This document shows positions 51,890 through 60,828 of a stretch of 64,000 nt of DNA, piece by piece. Under the pieces are notes generated by a model that ran no database searches, was not told where the DNA came from, and worked only from the letters and a program-made list of their open reading frames with translations. Origin of the DNA: an uncultured Ulvibacter sp. (GTDB lineage Bacteria > Bacteroidota > Bacteroidia > Flavobacteriales > Flavobacteriaceae); contig CALSSW010000002.1 in the NCBI GenBank assembly GCA_943789105.1, positions 1-64,000 of the forward strand, given 5' to 3'. Made by a program: the position numbers and the translations under genes. Every line of letters begins with the position of its first letter. Positions within the stretch are counted from its first letter, which is position 1.

Positions 51890-53110
51890 TTGATTTTTTT
51901 ACAATTTCTAAAAAAGCACATTTCCTTGCTGTTAATGATAGCGGGGGCAGGAAGTATTTTTTTAGTAAATATTGTTTTAAAAGCAACCCTAAGCGATTTC
52001 CAATATGGAGAATATTCCATATTTATCACTTTTATACAAGTGTGTATCTCTTTTGGTTTTCTAGGCTTAGAGCAGGTGTTTTTAAGGCTCTCTGAGGTTT
52101 CAAATAAGCAAGAAATACTAACAGATAAAAAATTATTGAGGCTAACCTTTGGCGTGGGCTTTCTATTTAGTTTATTGTTTAGCCTTGTTTTTTCAAACAT
52201 ATTTTTAAAAATTGAAATAGCTATTTGGCTGCTATTGTTGATGACTTTTAGCACATCACTGATGATGTTTTTATATAATGTTGTACGGCTAAAAAAACAA
52301 TTTGTTATAGCGCAATTGTTTAACAATATGTGGAAGTATATTGTACTAGTAATAACAGGTTTTCTTCTTATAAAGGGAGATGTAAACGCAAAAACACTCA
52401 TAGAGATTTTTACATATGTATCTATTGGTAGCGCTGCTTTTTTTTCGATATATGTTATAAAAAACATCCCTTTTAAATTCACAAACAGCTTTTCACTTAG
52501 TGACATATACAAGTATAGTTTCCACTTTATAATTTCAATGCTAACCCTCACTATTATTGGGTTTTTTGATCGGTTTTACATCAAGGCCTTTTTTGGCTCT
52601 GTTGCCTTTGGTAACTATTTTTATTTATCGACTATTTTTTATTTCCCTTTTGCACTATTGCAAGGATATGTTGGTTTTAAAGAACTGGTCTTTTTTAAGA
52701 CCAATGCTTCTTTGCCCATTTTGAAAAAAAAATTAATTCGTATTAATTTTCTTTCTTTAGGGATTGCCGTTGTTATTTTCGGGACGTCATATGTATTAAA
52801 CAAACTACAGATCATCCCTACAATAAATTTTAATGCTAGTACTACTATTATTTTCATTTTAATGGCCCTTGGGGTTTTGCGTATAAATTATAGCATGCTC
52901 TCCTCTGTTTTGGGAGCTACGGGATCTATTAAAATAATAAGAAATGCAAACATACAGTCTTTGGCATGTATCCTTATAATAGTTGCCGCAGGCTCAAACT
53001 ACCTTATAAGTGTTGAGGCTGTTGCTTTTTGTATCTTGCTTGTCTGGATTTCCAGAATAGCGATATGGTACTATAATGCAGTAAGACAATTAAAAATAGA
53101 TACAATATGA
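51890..53110 (+). CDS. Wzx-type flippase, polysaccharide transporter family
   Basis: A 406-residue polytopic protein with about twelve hydrophobic segments. It opens LLLMIAGAGSIFLVNIVLKA followed by LSDFQYGEYSIFITFIQ, the usual start of MATE/PST-type polysaccharide flippases. It would move the lipid-linked repeat unit across the inner membrane. Translation seems to begin at TTG (51890), 6 bases after the Wzz-like stop. Its end overlaps the next start by 4 bases. Confidence 0.85.
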   Translation: MIFLQFLKKHISLLLMIAGAGSIFLVNIVLKATLSDFQYGEYSIFITFIQVCISFGFLGLEQVFLRLSEVSNKQEILTDKKLLRLTFGVGFLFSLLFSLVFSNIFLKIEIAIWLLLLMTFSTSLMMFLYNVVRLKKQFVIAQLFNNMWKYIVLVITGFLLIKGDVNAKTLIEIFTYVSIGSAAFFSIYVIKNIPFKFTNSFSLSDIYKYSFHFIISMLTLTIIGFFDRFYIKAFFGSVAFGNYFYLSTIFYFPFALLQGYVGFKELVFFKTNASLPILKKKLIRINFLSLGIAVVIFGTSYVLNKLQIIPTINFNASTTIIFILMALGVLRINYSMLSSVLGATGSIKIIRNANIQSLACILIIVAAGSNYLISVEAVAFCILLVWISRIAIWYYNAVRQLKIDTI

Positions 53111-53607
53111 TATACGAAATTCAGTTGTGGGTGTTTTCCTTTTTAAAAGCAATTCCGGGCCGTATTGGGTGCGGGCTTAGAAATCTATTGTTGCCTTATA
53201 AAAACGGCGCTAAGGTCCTTATCTGGAGCCACACCCATATAGATTCTCCAAGCAAACTTACTTTAGGTAATAATGTGTCTATTAACAGAGGATGTGTGTT
53301 GCATGCTGGAGGTGAAATTGAAATTGGAAATGACGTATTAATAGGCCCGGGAGTTACAATTTACAGCCAAAATCACAACTTTGAGGACAGCTCAATGCCT
53401 ATTGTTGCCCAAGGCTATACATGCAAAAAAGTAATCATTGGCAACAATGTTTGGATTGCAGCAAACGCAACCATACTTCCTGGTGTTATAATTGAAGACA
53501 ATTGTGTTATTGGAGCAAATACGCTTGTAAATAAAAACATAGAAAAAGGATCTTTAGTGGTTGGTAACCCATGTAGGGTAATCAAAAAAATAGGGGCTAA
53601 TGATTAA
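53107..53607 (+). CDS. Left-handed beta-helix acyltransferase
   Basis: A 166-residue hexapeptide-repeat acetyltransferase of the WcaF/WbbJ/Maa type. Repeats are visible at LTLGNNVSINRGCVLHAGGEIEIGN (about 55-80), IGPGVTIYSQNHNF with the catalytic His, and VIIGNNVWIAANATILPGVII. It likely O-acetylates a polysaccharide residue. Overlaps both neighbours (4 and 8 bases). Confidence 0.9.
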   Translation: MIYEIQLWVFSFLKAIPGRIGCGLRNLLLPYKNGAKVLIWSHTHIDSPSKLTLGNNVSINRGCVLHAGGEIEIGNDVLIGPGVTIYSQNHNFEDSSMPIVAQGYTCKKVIIGNNVWIAANATILPGVIIEDNCVIGANTLVNKNIEKGSLVVGNPCRVIKKIGAND

Positions 53608-54811
53608 ACAAAAACTCATTAGCTTTACTAAAAGTCCAAAGTCATTGGTGGCTTTGTTGCTTATTTTCTTTGCGGGAGATGTTTTGGTTAAGCTATGTGT
53701 TTATGCACACTTTGATTTTCATAATTTTAGTGCAATTACCAGGGGCTTATTTTTTTTACTGAGTATCTTGATAAGTTTTGTATCCTTAACAAAATTTAGA
53801 AAAAGGATGCTTTTGTTTCTATCTGTACTCACGCTTTTGTTTTTTGTAGGCCAATATACTTTTTTGCCCAGCGGTCTTGAGGAGCATCTCTTTAAAAACT
53901 TTATATTTCACTCTAGATATCTATTTATCTTTTCAATACTTCTGTTTTATGATGGTCTGGACGCTATACCAATAAACAAAAGTGTACTAAAAACCTTTGA
54001 GTGGATTATTGTTATAAACACCTTAGCTATTTTTGGAGGGTTTATATTAGATATAGACATGCTAAGCTCCTACCAAGGCGATCGGTTTGGGTTTAATGGT
54101 TTTTTTATAGTACCAAGTATAGCTACTTTCTTTTATGCGATATCTTTGAGCTATCTGGCTTTCAGCCTAAAGAAAAACAACCAATATAAAGTATTTTTTA
54201 TGGCCGTTTTGATTGCCTGCCTATTGGTTGGCACAAAAGCCTTATTGCTCTTTGTAGCCGCTAGTTTGGCGCACCTATTTTTAATACACAAAATGTACTT
54301 GCGCAAAAAGTTTTATGTTTTACTAGCAGCATCTGGAGCTTTACTGATTTTATTTAGAGAACCCTTGCAGGCATTTTTTAAAAAAACATTTGCTGTTTTA
54401 TTAAATGTATATCAAGAAAGCGGATTTATTACCATGGTAACCTCTTACAGAAATATAAACCTAAAAACAGACCTTGTTAACATGGCAGATGCGCATTGGA
54501 GTTTTGTAAACTATCTTGTGGGAGGTACAAACTTCACAAAATACAGGGTTGAGTTTGACTTTATAGACGTGCTCCTTTTCTTCGGGATTGCAGGGGGAGG
54601 TCTATATTTGATATATTACTTTAGGTACATTATTAGGTTCTCTGAGCTAACGCGCTTTGGTAAAATTCAAATAGGATTTTTACTGGGGATTGGTTTTTTA
54701 TCTGGCACCTTTTTTAATAATGCCCCTGTTGCTCTTTACACCATAGTATTAGTTACATTTTTTTCAATTAAAAACAAGAAAATGCTGAACTCGAAAAACA
54801 CAAACCTATGA
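53600..54811 (+). CDS. Polymerase/O-antigen ligase-like membrane protein 1
   Basis: A 403-residue polytopic protein with about ten hydrophobic segments. A large loop (about 270-320) carries ESGFITMVTSYRN and HWSFVNYLVGGTN, and the next helices have IDVLLFFGIAGGGLYLIY. This general build fits Wzy polymerases of the Wzx/Wzy system, although no defining motif exists. Overlaps the acetyltransferase by 8 bases and the next gene by 4, so one message. Confidence 0.65.
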   Translation: MIKQKLISFTKSPKSLVALLLIFFAGDVLVKLCVYAHFDFHNFSAITRGLFFLLSILISFVSLTKFRKRMLLFLSVLTLLFFVGQYTFLPSGLEEHLFKNFIFHSRYLFIFSILLFYDGLDAIPINKSVLKTFEWIIVINTLAIFGGFILDIDMLSSYQGDRFGFNGFFIVPSIATFFYAISLSYLAFSLKKNNQYKVFFMAVLIACLLVGTKALLLFVAASLAHLFLIHKMYLRKKFYVLLAASGALLILFREPLQAFFKKTFAVLLNVYQESGFITMVTSYRNINLKTDLVNMADAHWSFVNYLVGGTNFTKYRVEFDFIDVLLFFGIAGGGLYLIYYFRYIIRFSELTRFGKIQIGFLLGIGFLSGTFFNNAPVALYTIVLVTFFSIKNKKMLNSKNTNL

Positions 54812-56085
54812 CGTATGTAGTTTTTTCCATTTTGTGTCTACTTAACTTTTCTCTGGGTATCATATCTGTTTTAAAATTTAAGTATAACAACCTGGCATTA
54901 AAACTCTTTTTTGTTATCACCATACTTGCTCCCCTAGGGAAATTAACAACAAAGTTTCATACCAATTGGCAAATCTCATCCTACTACCTGTTTTTTATAG
55001 GTTGTTTTTTGGTCTTTCTTTTAAAGCTGTTAAGCAACAACAAATTTAAAAAGCAAACCATTGCCACCCTTGTAGTCACTTTAGGAACACTCCTAATTTT
55101 AGGCATCCACTATTTTTTAATTGGAGATAAAGACGTTACGCTAACAAACATATTAAAAGACATAAAACCGTATCTAACCATTTTGTTGGCGATCCCGTTT
55201 TTAGAGGTCTATAAGTCAAGATTGGGGCAAATATTAACAAGAAAATTTATAAATACTATTTTACTGATAAACCTTGTAATAACAACTGTCTTTTTCTTTT
55301 TAATGCTACAGTTTGATTTGCATTTACTATTAACAGATGATCCTTATTTTACCTTTGAGGAGGTTCGTTTGGAAACTCTAGGGATCTTTTTTGGAGGCTT
55401 TTATTTGTTTTATTTAGTAATAAAAGACAAAAAGCCAACACTCAAAGAAATTGTGATTTCCGGGGTGCCACTATTTTACACAGGTAACAGAACCATGATT
55501 TTTGCCTTTATTTTGGTGATGTTTGTTGTGTACGTTTCAAAACTAACTTTTAAAAAAATACTTTTACTAATCTCTGGTGGTATTTTAAGTTTCGTGTCTT
55601 TAGGTTATTTGGTTGTCACCGCCACAGAAAATTCTCCCATCTACAGGATAAAAAAATTGTTTGAAGATGAATATATCAGCGAATCTTTTGCCACTCGATT
55701 TTCGCCCTTTATAAATGCTATTTCAGATTTTTCTTTTTTAAACTTTATAGTAGGAAAAGGAGTAGGATTAACCTTTTATATAAAGTGGTTTGTTTGGCGA
55801 TCAGAGATAGATAATTACAATGTGTATCTAGATAGTCTTTACCTGACCCTCTATGCTAAATACGGTGTATTTTCTATCTTGTTTTTTGTGATATTCTACT
55901 TGTATTTAAACTCCTACAGAAACATTAAGGCGAGCAACTATTATTATTTATTATTTGTTTTAATTGCCATTACAAACTCCTTTTGTTATCAATTTAATTT
56001 TTTATGGTTTCTAATAATTATAGCGGCTCCATATAATGTCGACAACAATAGTATGGCAATACAAAGTCAAAACAAGACCCCTTAA
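54808..56085 (+). CDS. Polymerase/O-antigen ligase-like membrane protein 2
   Basis: A 425-residue polytopic protein with about eleven hydrophobic segments. The loop region (about 205-260) has TGNRTMIFAF and the last third has DSLYLTLYAKYGVFSILFF, a pattern shared by Wzy/WaaL-type enzymes. It may be the second of a pair with protein 1. Which one polymerises cannot be decided. Last gene of this plus-strand block; converges on the opposite-strand ligase-like gene 6 bases away. Confidence 0.65.
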   Translation: MTYVVFSILCLLNFSLGIISVLKFKYNNLALKLFFVITILAPLGKLTTKFHTNWQISSYYLFFIGCFLVFLLKLLSNNKFKKQTIATLVVTLGTLLILGIHYFLIGDKDVTLTNILKDIKPYLTILLAIPFLEVYKSRLGQILTRKFINTILLINLVITTVFFFLMLQFDLHLLLTDDPYFTFEEVRLETLGIFFGGFYLFYLVIKDKKPTLKEIVISGVPLFYTGNRTMIFAFILVMFVVYVSKLTFKKILLLISGGILSFVSLGYLVVTATENSPIYRIKKLFEDEYISESFATRFSPFINAISDFSFLNFIVGKGVGLTFYIKWFVWRSEIDNYNVYLDSLYLTLYAKYGVFSILFFVIFYLYLNSYRNIKASNYYYLLFVLIAITNSFCYQFNFLWFLIIIAAPYNVDNNSMAIQSQNKTP

Positions 56086-56091
56086 AGGTGT

Positions 56092-57345
56092 TTACAACTC
56101 CCCATTTAAATTGGTGGCTTGCTTATCGTTTTGAAGCTGAAAACTAATACAAATTAGAAATACAAACAGTACAATTCCGTGATGTCTCTCAAGCATAGAC
56201 TCTGTTTGAAACACAAGCAAAGAGCTCAATACAAAAAGAATTCCGAGAAAATTTCTATCTCTTATAAACACAACCAACGCATAACCAAAAATAGCCAGTA
56301 AAACCACAACACCAATAAGGCCTAATCCTCCATAGGTTTGTATAAATTGGTTATGAGCATTGTATTTGCGCTCTGCATAGGTGTCAAGGCCAAGGTTTGT
56401 GTAGGCCTTATAAATTTCATCATTGGCATCTCCAATTCCATTTCCAAGCAAAACGTTATTGTTTGACTCTATGGCTGCTTTAAATTGCTGAAGTTTATTT
56501 AATCCGTCATTAAACTCATTGCCGTTGGCGTAGGTAAAACCAAATACTTGTTGAAATCTGTAACGCGTAATTCTTACATTATATCCTATAAAAAAGGTAA
56601 GTCCGTAGAGCAGTAATAGGTAGATTACACCAGTTTTTAATTTCTTTTTAGTAAAGAAATAATATATAATGGCTCCATTAAAAAGTAAAAATAAAACCAC
56701 TATAGGGAGCCTGGAGGATAGATGAAAAATGAAAAAACTCAAATACGCAATCAAGGCAACCAATACCATTTTTAATTTGACGGTTTTAGCTTTTAGTAAC
56801 AAGTGAAGAAAAACAATAATAGCTATTAAAACAAAATAAGCGTAATAGGTACTATGAATACCAACAGTGTCTTGAGAGAGACTTAGATAAGAGTATTCAT
56901 TATTAAATATATTGAATAAAACATCATTGTTTTCATACAGTTTTATCAGAACTTTGGTGTGAGAAAACAAACACAAAAAAACCATGAAACTGGCAAAGTA
57001 ATGCAGTATGGTATGGTACTGTTTTTTTACAATTGGCAGGGTTGAGAAAATAAAGGGCAGCAATATAAAAGGCAGGAATTTATTTACATACTTAAAGGCT
57101 CTTGATGTGTTATCTGAATACAAAACACTGAACAGCGCTACTAGAAAATACGCAATAAATGGTGTAAATTTTTTAAAGGTATTAAGACTAAAACTACGGT
57201 GAGTAGCCTGAAAATAAATACTGTAAAGGGTTAACAATATAATAGATATACTATTAATGTTATTTTTAAGGGGTAGACTAATAACAAAAAACAATAGTAG
57301 CCCTAAGGGTAAAAATTGTTTGTTTATTTTAGGGAAAACAGTCAT
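56092..57345 (-). CDS. O-antigen ligase family protein (opposite strand)
   Basis: A 417-residue polytopic protein with the Wzy_C/WaaL signature: a long loop with LGNGIGDANDEIYKAY and the typical YNAHNQFIQTYGGLGLIGVV. Ligases with this motif join polymer to a lipid or protein acceptor, but some polymerases share it. It is the only gene of the cluster on the minus strand and has its own -7 box in a region shared with the divergent glycosyltransferase gene. Confidence 0.8.
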   Translation of the reverse strand: MTVFPKINKQFLPLGLLLFFVISLPLKNNINSISIILLTLYSIYFQATHRSFSLNTFKKFTPFIAYFLVALFSVLYSDNTSRAFKYVNKFLPFILLPFIFSTLPIVKKQYHTILHYFASFMVFLCLFSHTKVLIKLYENNDVLFNIFNNEYSYLSLSQDTVGIHSTYYAYFVLIAIIVFLHLLLKAKTVKLKMVLVALIAYLSFFIFHLSSRLPIVVLFLLFNGAIIYYFFTKKKLKTGVIYLLLLYGLTFFIGYNVRITRYRFQQVFGFTYANGNEFNDGLNKLQQFKAAIESNNNVLLGNGIGDANDEIYKAYTNLGLDTYAERKYNAHNQFIQTYGGLGLIGVVVLLAIFGYALVVFIRDRNFLGILFVLSSLLVFQTESMLERHHGIVLFVFLICISFQLQNDKQATNLNGEL

Positions 57346-57354
57346 AGATTAATG

Positions 57355-57370
57355 TAGTTTTGCAAAGCTA
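57355..57370. promoter_or_regulatory. Divergent pair of abutting -7 elements
   Basis: TAGTTTTG on the plus strand (57355-57362) touches CAAAGCTA (57363-57370), which reads TAGCTTTG on the minus strand. Each fits TAnnTTTG and each points at one of the flanking genes. No normal -33 boxes are visible, so this is moderate support only. Confidence 0.4.
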
Positions 57371-57407
57371 TAGTTTTATTTTTATAAACTTACGATAAAC
57401 AATTCAT

Positions 57408-58619
57408 TTGAAAGTTCTTCACGTATTATATCAATCTTTGCCTCAAGTTTCTGGTTCTAGTATTAGAAGCAGAGATATCATGCTATCTCAAAAAGAGGTT
57501 GGTATTGAAGTATTGGCAATTACCGCTCCTTTTCAAAATTCAATTTCTAAAAAAGGGCTAGACATCATTGATGATATCACATATATTAGAACGTCTCGAA
57601 ATTCAAAAAATTCTATAACAGATCTTCGAAAAGGTGTTTTACAAAGAATCTATCGGGTCTTCTCTATATTGATCTTTTCTCAAAAACTTTTCAGTACAAT
57701 TAAAAAGGAAAAACCAGATGTGCTTCATGCCCACGCTATGTTTTTCTGTGCCATACCATCACTGATATTGGGTAAGTTGTTTAATATTCCGGTGGTGTAT
57801 GAGTTTAGATCACTCTGGATGTATCAAAAAACTAATTCAAGAAACAAGGGTTTTATTAATAAAAAAATTGAAATATTTCTGATTCACGTAGAAATTTTCT
57901 GTCTTAAAAAGGCAGCCCATGCTGTAATTTTAAATGAAAATTTAAAAGAATTTATTTTTTCAAAAACAAACAAGCCTTTCAAAAACACCATAATCAATAA
58001 TGCCGTAAATACTTCTTTAATTAATGTGCTAAAAGCCTCTATTACGCCAATAAATAGAAAAGATTTTGTTTTTGGTTATGTAGGAACAATAACAGAATAT
58101 GAGGGATTAGAGTTTTTAATACACACCTTTCAGGAGTTGTATGATGATGGTTTTAAGCACAAACTTGTTATTTATGGTAAAGGTGTGAATAAGCAAAGTG
58201 TCCAGGATCAAATAATCGCAAGAAGCGATATCAATACAATATCCTACATGGGAGCCATCGCCCCATCAGAGGTATACAAGGCCTTTTCAGAAATTGATGT
58301 GATTATAAACCCAAGGTTAAACACGCCAAAAACAAACTCTGTGACTCCTTTAAAACCACTTGAGGCTATGGCCTACGAAAAGCTTTTTATTGGCAGTGAT
58401 GTGCAAGGAATTAAAGAAATAGTCCCACAAGGAACTGGATTTTTATTCTCTAGTGAAAATAAAAATGATTTAAAAAAAGTGGTGAAAAAAGTGGCAAGTC
58501 TATCTCCCCAAGATAGAGATAGCCATAAAAAAGAGGCACTAAATTTTGTGGTCTCCCATAAAAGCTGGTTGCAAAACGCTGCAAAATACAAGGAAATTTA
58601 TACCTCGTTGTCTATATAA
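57408..58619 (+). CDS. GT4 family glycosyltransferase
   Basis: A 403-residue GT-B fold enzyme that adds a sugar to the growing repeat unit. Seen: the N-terminal MKVLHVLYQSLPQVSGSSIR, donor-site region FVFGYVGTITEYEGLEFLI, and the EX7E-type PLKPLEAMAYEKLFIGSD. It begins with TTG, since the first strand of the fold is complete there. The donor sugar is unknown. Confidence 0.9.
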   Translation: MKVLHVLYQSLPQVSGSSIRSRDIMLSQKEVGIEVLAITAPFQNSISKKGLDIIDDITYIRTSRNSKNSITDLRKGVLQRIYRVFSILIFSQKLFSTIKKEKPDVLHAHAMFFCAIPSLILGKLFNIPVVYEFRSLWMYQKTNSRNKGFINKKIEIFLIHVEIFCLKKAAHAVILNENLKEFIFSKTNKPFKNTIINNAVNTSLINVLKASITPINRKDFVFGYVGTITEYEGLEFLIHTFQELYDDGFKHKLVIYGKGVNKQSVQDQIIARSDINTISYMGAIAPSEVYKAFSEIDVIINPRLNTPKTNSVTPLKPLEAMAYEKLFIGSDVQGIKEIVPQGTGFLFSSENKNDLKKVVKKVASLSPQDRDSHKKEALNFVVSHKSWLQNAAKYKEIYTSLSI

Positions 58620-58661
58620 AGCTGTCTAAATTAGAAATAAAAGTTCTAATGACAGATTTTA

Positions 58662-58690
58662 TTGGAGTTGTTGTTTAAAACCTATATTTG
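58662..58690 (+). promoter_or_regulatory. Promoter of the WecG/TagA family gene
   Basis: TTG (58662-58664), an 18-base spacer, then TATATTTG (58683-58690). Both boxes and spacing fit the flavobacterial consensus; the TTG start codon is 20 bases downstream. Confidence 0.5.
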
Positions 58691-58710
58691 TTTTTTCTTT
58701 AAAGCATATT

Positions 58711-59457
58711 TTGACAAAAAACAGAATCCACATACTAAACACCTTTATTGACAACCTATCAATGCAGGAAACGTTGCAATTGATACAAAAAAGCATAGCC
58801 TCAAAAACACAGCTGCACCATGTGGTTGTAAATGCAGGAAAACTTGTGGCCATGCAAAAAGACCAACAGCTTCGTGAGAGTGTCAATAGCAGCAACCTTA
58901 TTAATGCAGATGGACAAGCTGTGGTCTGGGCTTCAAGGCTCTTAAAAAAACCACTTAAGCAGCGCGTAGCTGGCATTGATTTAATGCATAAATTAGTGGC
59001 AATGGCTCATGAAAATAAGCAAAAAATATACCTTCTTGGGGCAAAACAAAAAGTGGTTGAAAAAGTAGCAAAAACCTATGCAAATCAATATAGCCAAGAG
59101 CTTGTTGCAGGGTATAGAGACGGGTATTTTTCTCCCCAACAAGAGGTGCAAATTGCAACAGATATAGCCCAAAGCGGTGCCCAATTATTATTTGTTGCCA
59201 TTAGCTCTCCCATGAAAGAAAACTTTTTATACAAACACCGAGATATTTTACAAGGGGTGCATTTTATTATGGGCGTTGGTGGTAGTTTTGATGTGGTTGC
59301 TGGCCTCACAAAACGAGCTCCTTTATGGATGCAAAATGCAGGGCTAGAATGGTTTTACAGATTTGCACAAGAGCCAAAAAGAATGTGGAAAAGATACCTT
59401 GTGGGCAACACCACCTTTATTTATTTAGTTCTTAAAGAAAAATTTAAAAAGGCCTAA
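58711..59457 (+). CDS. WecG/TagA/CpsF family glycosyltransferase
   Basis: A 248-residue GT26 enzyme. Seen: HHVVVNAGKLVAMQKD, NADGQAVVWASRLLKKPLKQRVAGIDL and KIYLLGAKQKVVEKV, then FVAISSPMKENFLYKHRD and GVGGSFDVVAGLTKRAP. These match the enzymes that add N-acetylmannosamine or glucose derivatives to lipid intermediates. Begins at TTG. It has its own promoter, so it need not be fully dependent on the upstream unit. Confidence 0.93.
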   Translation: MTKNRIHILNTFIDNLSMQETLQLIQKSIASKTQLHHVVVNAGKLVAMQKDQQLRESVNSSNLINADGQAVVWASRLLKKPLKQRVAGIDLMHKLVAMAHENKQKIYLLGAKQKVVEKVAKTYANQYSQELVAGYRDGYFSPQQEVQIATDIAQSGAQLLFVAISSPMKENFLYKHRDILQGVHFIMGVGGSFDVVAGLTKRAPLWMQNAGLEWFYRFAQEPKRMWKRYLVGNTTFIYLVLKEKFKKA

Positions 59458-59511
59458 GGCTATTTGCCTTTTGTTGATTACCTTGATACCTTTAATGGCC
59501 TTAGAAATATT

Positions 59512-60735
59512 ATGAGAATTTTACTTGCTTCCATATACCCTTTTGCGTTTATGCTATTATTTGTCATCATCCCCTTTGATGATTACATACGCGCTTTGCC
59601 CAATATTTTACTAATTATCCTTACCATTTCTTTTCCTGCAATCATTAAAAGAGAGCATTTTCAAAAAATCAAAAAGGTGCCCTTGTTTTTACTCTTGCTC
59701 TTCTTTGGATATATTATTATAAACAGCATTCTATCTGGAAGGTTTGACACAGATCTTAACATCCTAAAAAAAATTGCCATCGCCATTGGGCTTGTTGTTT
59801 TATACCTCCCAATCCAGTATGATAGAAAGGTTCAAAAGGCTGTTATTTTCTCTTCTATTGCAGCCATTGTATTCTCTATAATTAGTATTGTATATAGCGC
59901 CAACACCAATGCAAATTTTGAGTTTGGAGATAGCCGCATGATGATTGAAGCCCTACTTGTAGATAGATTATACCTTGGGCTTATAAGTGTGCTTAGTGTT
60001 TTGTTTTGCTACCGCTCTATGCGTAAAACATACCATCCTCATAACGCCTATTATTTGGGGGCTATTGCTATAAATGTGTTGTTTATTGTATTGGTGGTCT
60101 CTAAAATTGCAAGTATTGTACTGTTTTGTTTGCTTTTAATTCGACAAGCATATGGAGGTAAAAAAAGCATGCGTATTGCAATTGCTACAGCATTTGTAGC
60201 TGTTTTAGTAGCGGGCTTGTTTTTTCTAAAGTCTCAGCAAGAAACAAGCGCGGGGCCTGTTTCTTTTTCAACATTTTTAAATAAAAACTTTGGAGCCTCA
60301 AACACCTCTCAAACTAGACTCATAACTTGGAAGTGCAGTATGGATGTGTTGCAAAATAGCACCATAGGGCTTACCGGAATTGGTTTTAAAGCCACCAAAG
60401 ACAAGCTAGTTGATTGTTACCAAACTACAATAAAGAGCCCAGAAAAAAAAGAAGTGTTTACCTCTCAGCGCTATAACAGCCACAATCAATTTTTAGATAT
60501 TTTACTCAGCACCGGGTTTGTAGGGCTGTTTTTGTTGTGTCTGTTTTTAATCTGGAGTTTTATGAAAAACAGGGAGCACTTTTTTCAAACCGCTATTTTA
60601 TGCACCTTTATAGCCTATGGTCTGGTAGAAAACATATTTCATCGCCAAATAGGAGCCTATTATGTGGGGCTAATACTTATCATTGTATTGTCAAACAGCT
60701 CCTACAAACAAATCGATGTTCCAAAAGAGGTCTAA
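59512..60735 (+). CDS. O-antigen ligase family protein (second copy)
   Basis: Polytopic protein of about 407 residues with the Wzy_C motif region RYNSHNQFLDILLSTGFVGLFLLC preceded by GLTGIGFKATKDKLVDCY. ATG at 59512 is chosen because the first membrane helix follows it; an upstream TTG at 59464 would add 16 polar residues. It may be the ligase, with the other Wzy_C protein acting as polymerase, or the reverse. The UDP-xylose synthase gene comes next after 93 bases. Confidence 0.8.
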   Translation: MRILLASIYPFAFMLLFVIIPFDDYIRALPNILLIILTISFPAIIKREHFQKIKKVPLFLLLLFFGYIIINSILSGRFDTDLNILKKIAIAIGLVVLYLPIQYDRKVQKAVIFSSIAAIVFSIISIVYSANTNANFEFGDSRMMIEALLVDRLYLGLISVLSVLFCYRSMRKTYHPHNAYYLGAIAINVLFIVLVVSKIASIVLFCLLLIRQAYGGKKSMRIAIATAFVAVLVAGLFFLKSQQETSAGPVSFSTFLNKNFGASNTSQTRLITWKCSMDVLQNSTIGLTGIGFKATKDKLVDCYQTTIKSPEKKEVFTSQRYNSHNQFLDILLSTGFVGLFLLCLFLIWSFMKNREHFFQTAILCTFIAYGLVENIFHRQIGAYYVGLILIIVLSNSSYKQIDVPKEV

Positions 60736-60750
60736 AAACCTAGTAAAGTG

Positions 60751-60758
60751 TATTTTTG
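60751..60758 (+). promoter_or_regulatory. Candidate -7 element of the UDP-xylose synthase gene
   Basis: TATTTTTG fits TAnnTTTG. It is flanked by GTATT...AATAC symmetry. The leader would be about 65 bases. No -33 box at normal spacing. Confidence 0.3.
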
Positions 60759-60828
60759 CAATACTTAAGAGACGGGCAAAATCTCAAAAAACAACAGTAC
60801 ATTCTGCATGTTGTAGAATAACATATAT

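Noticed and set aside
51841-52551. Minus-strand open frame of 236 codons
   Set aside because: Antisense to the flippase; the low-complexity I/K/N/S-rich product has no plausible domain, and the sense gene is overlapped by its neighbours as in an operon.
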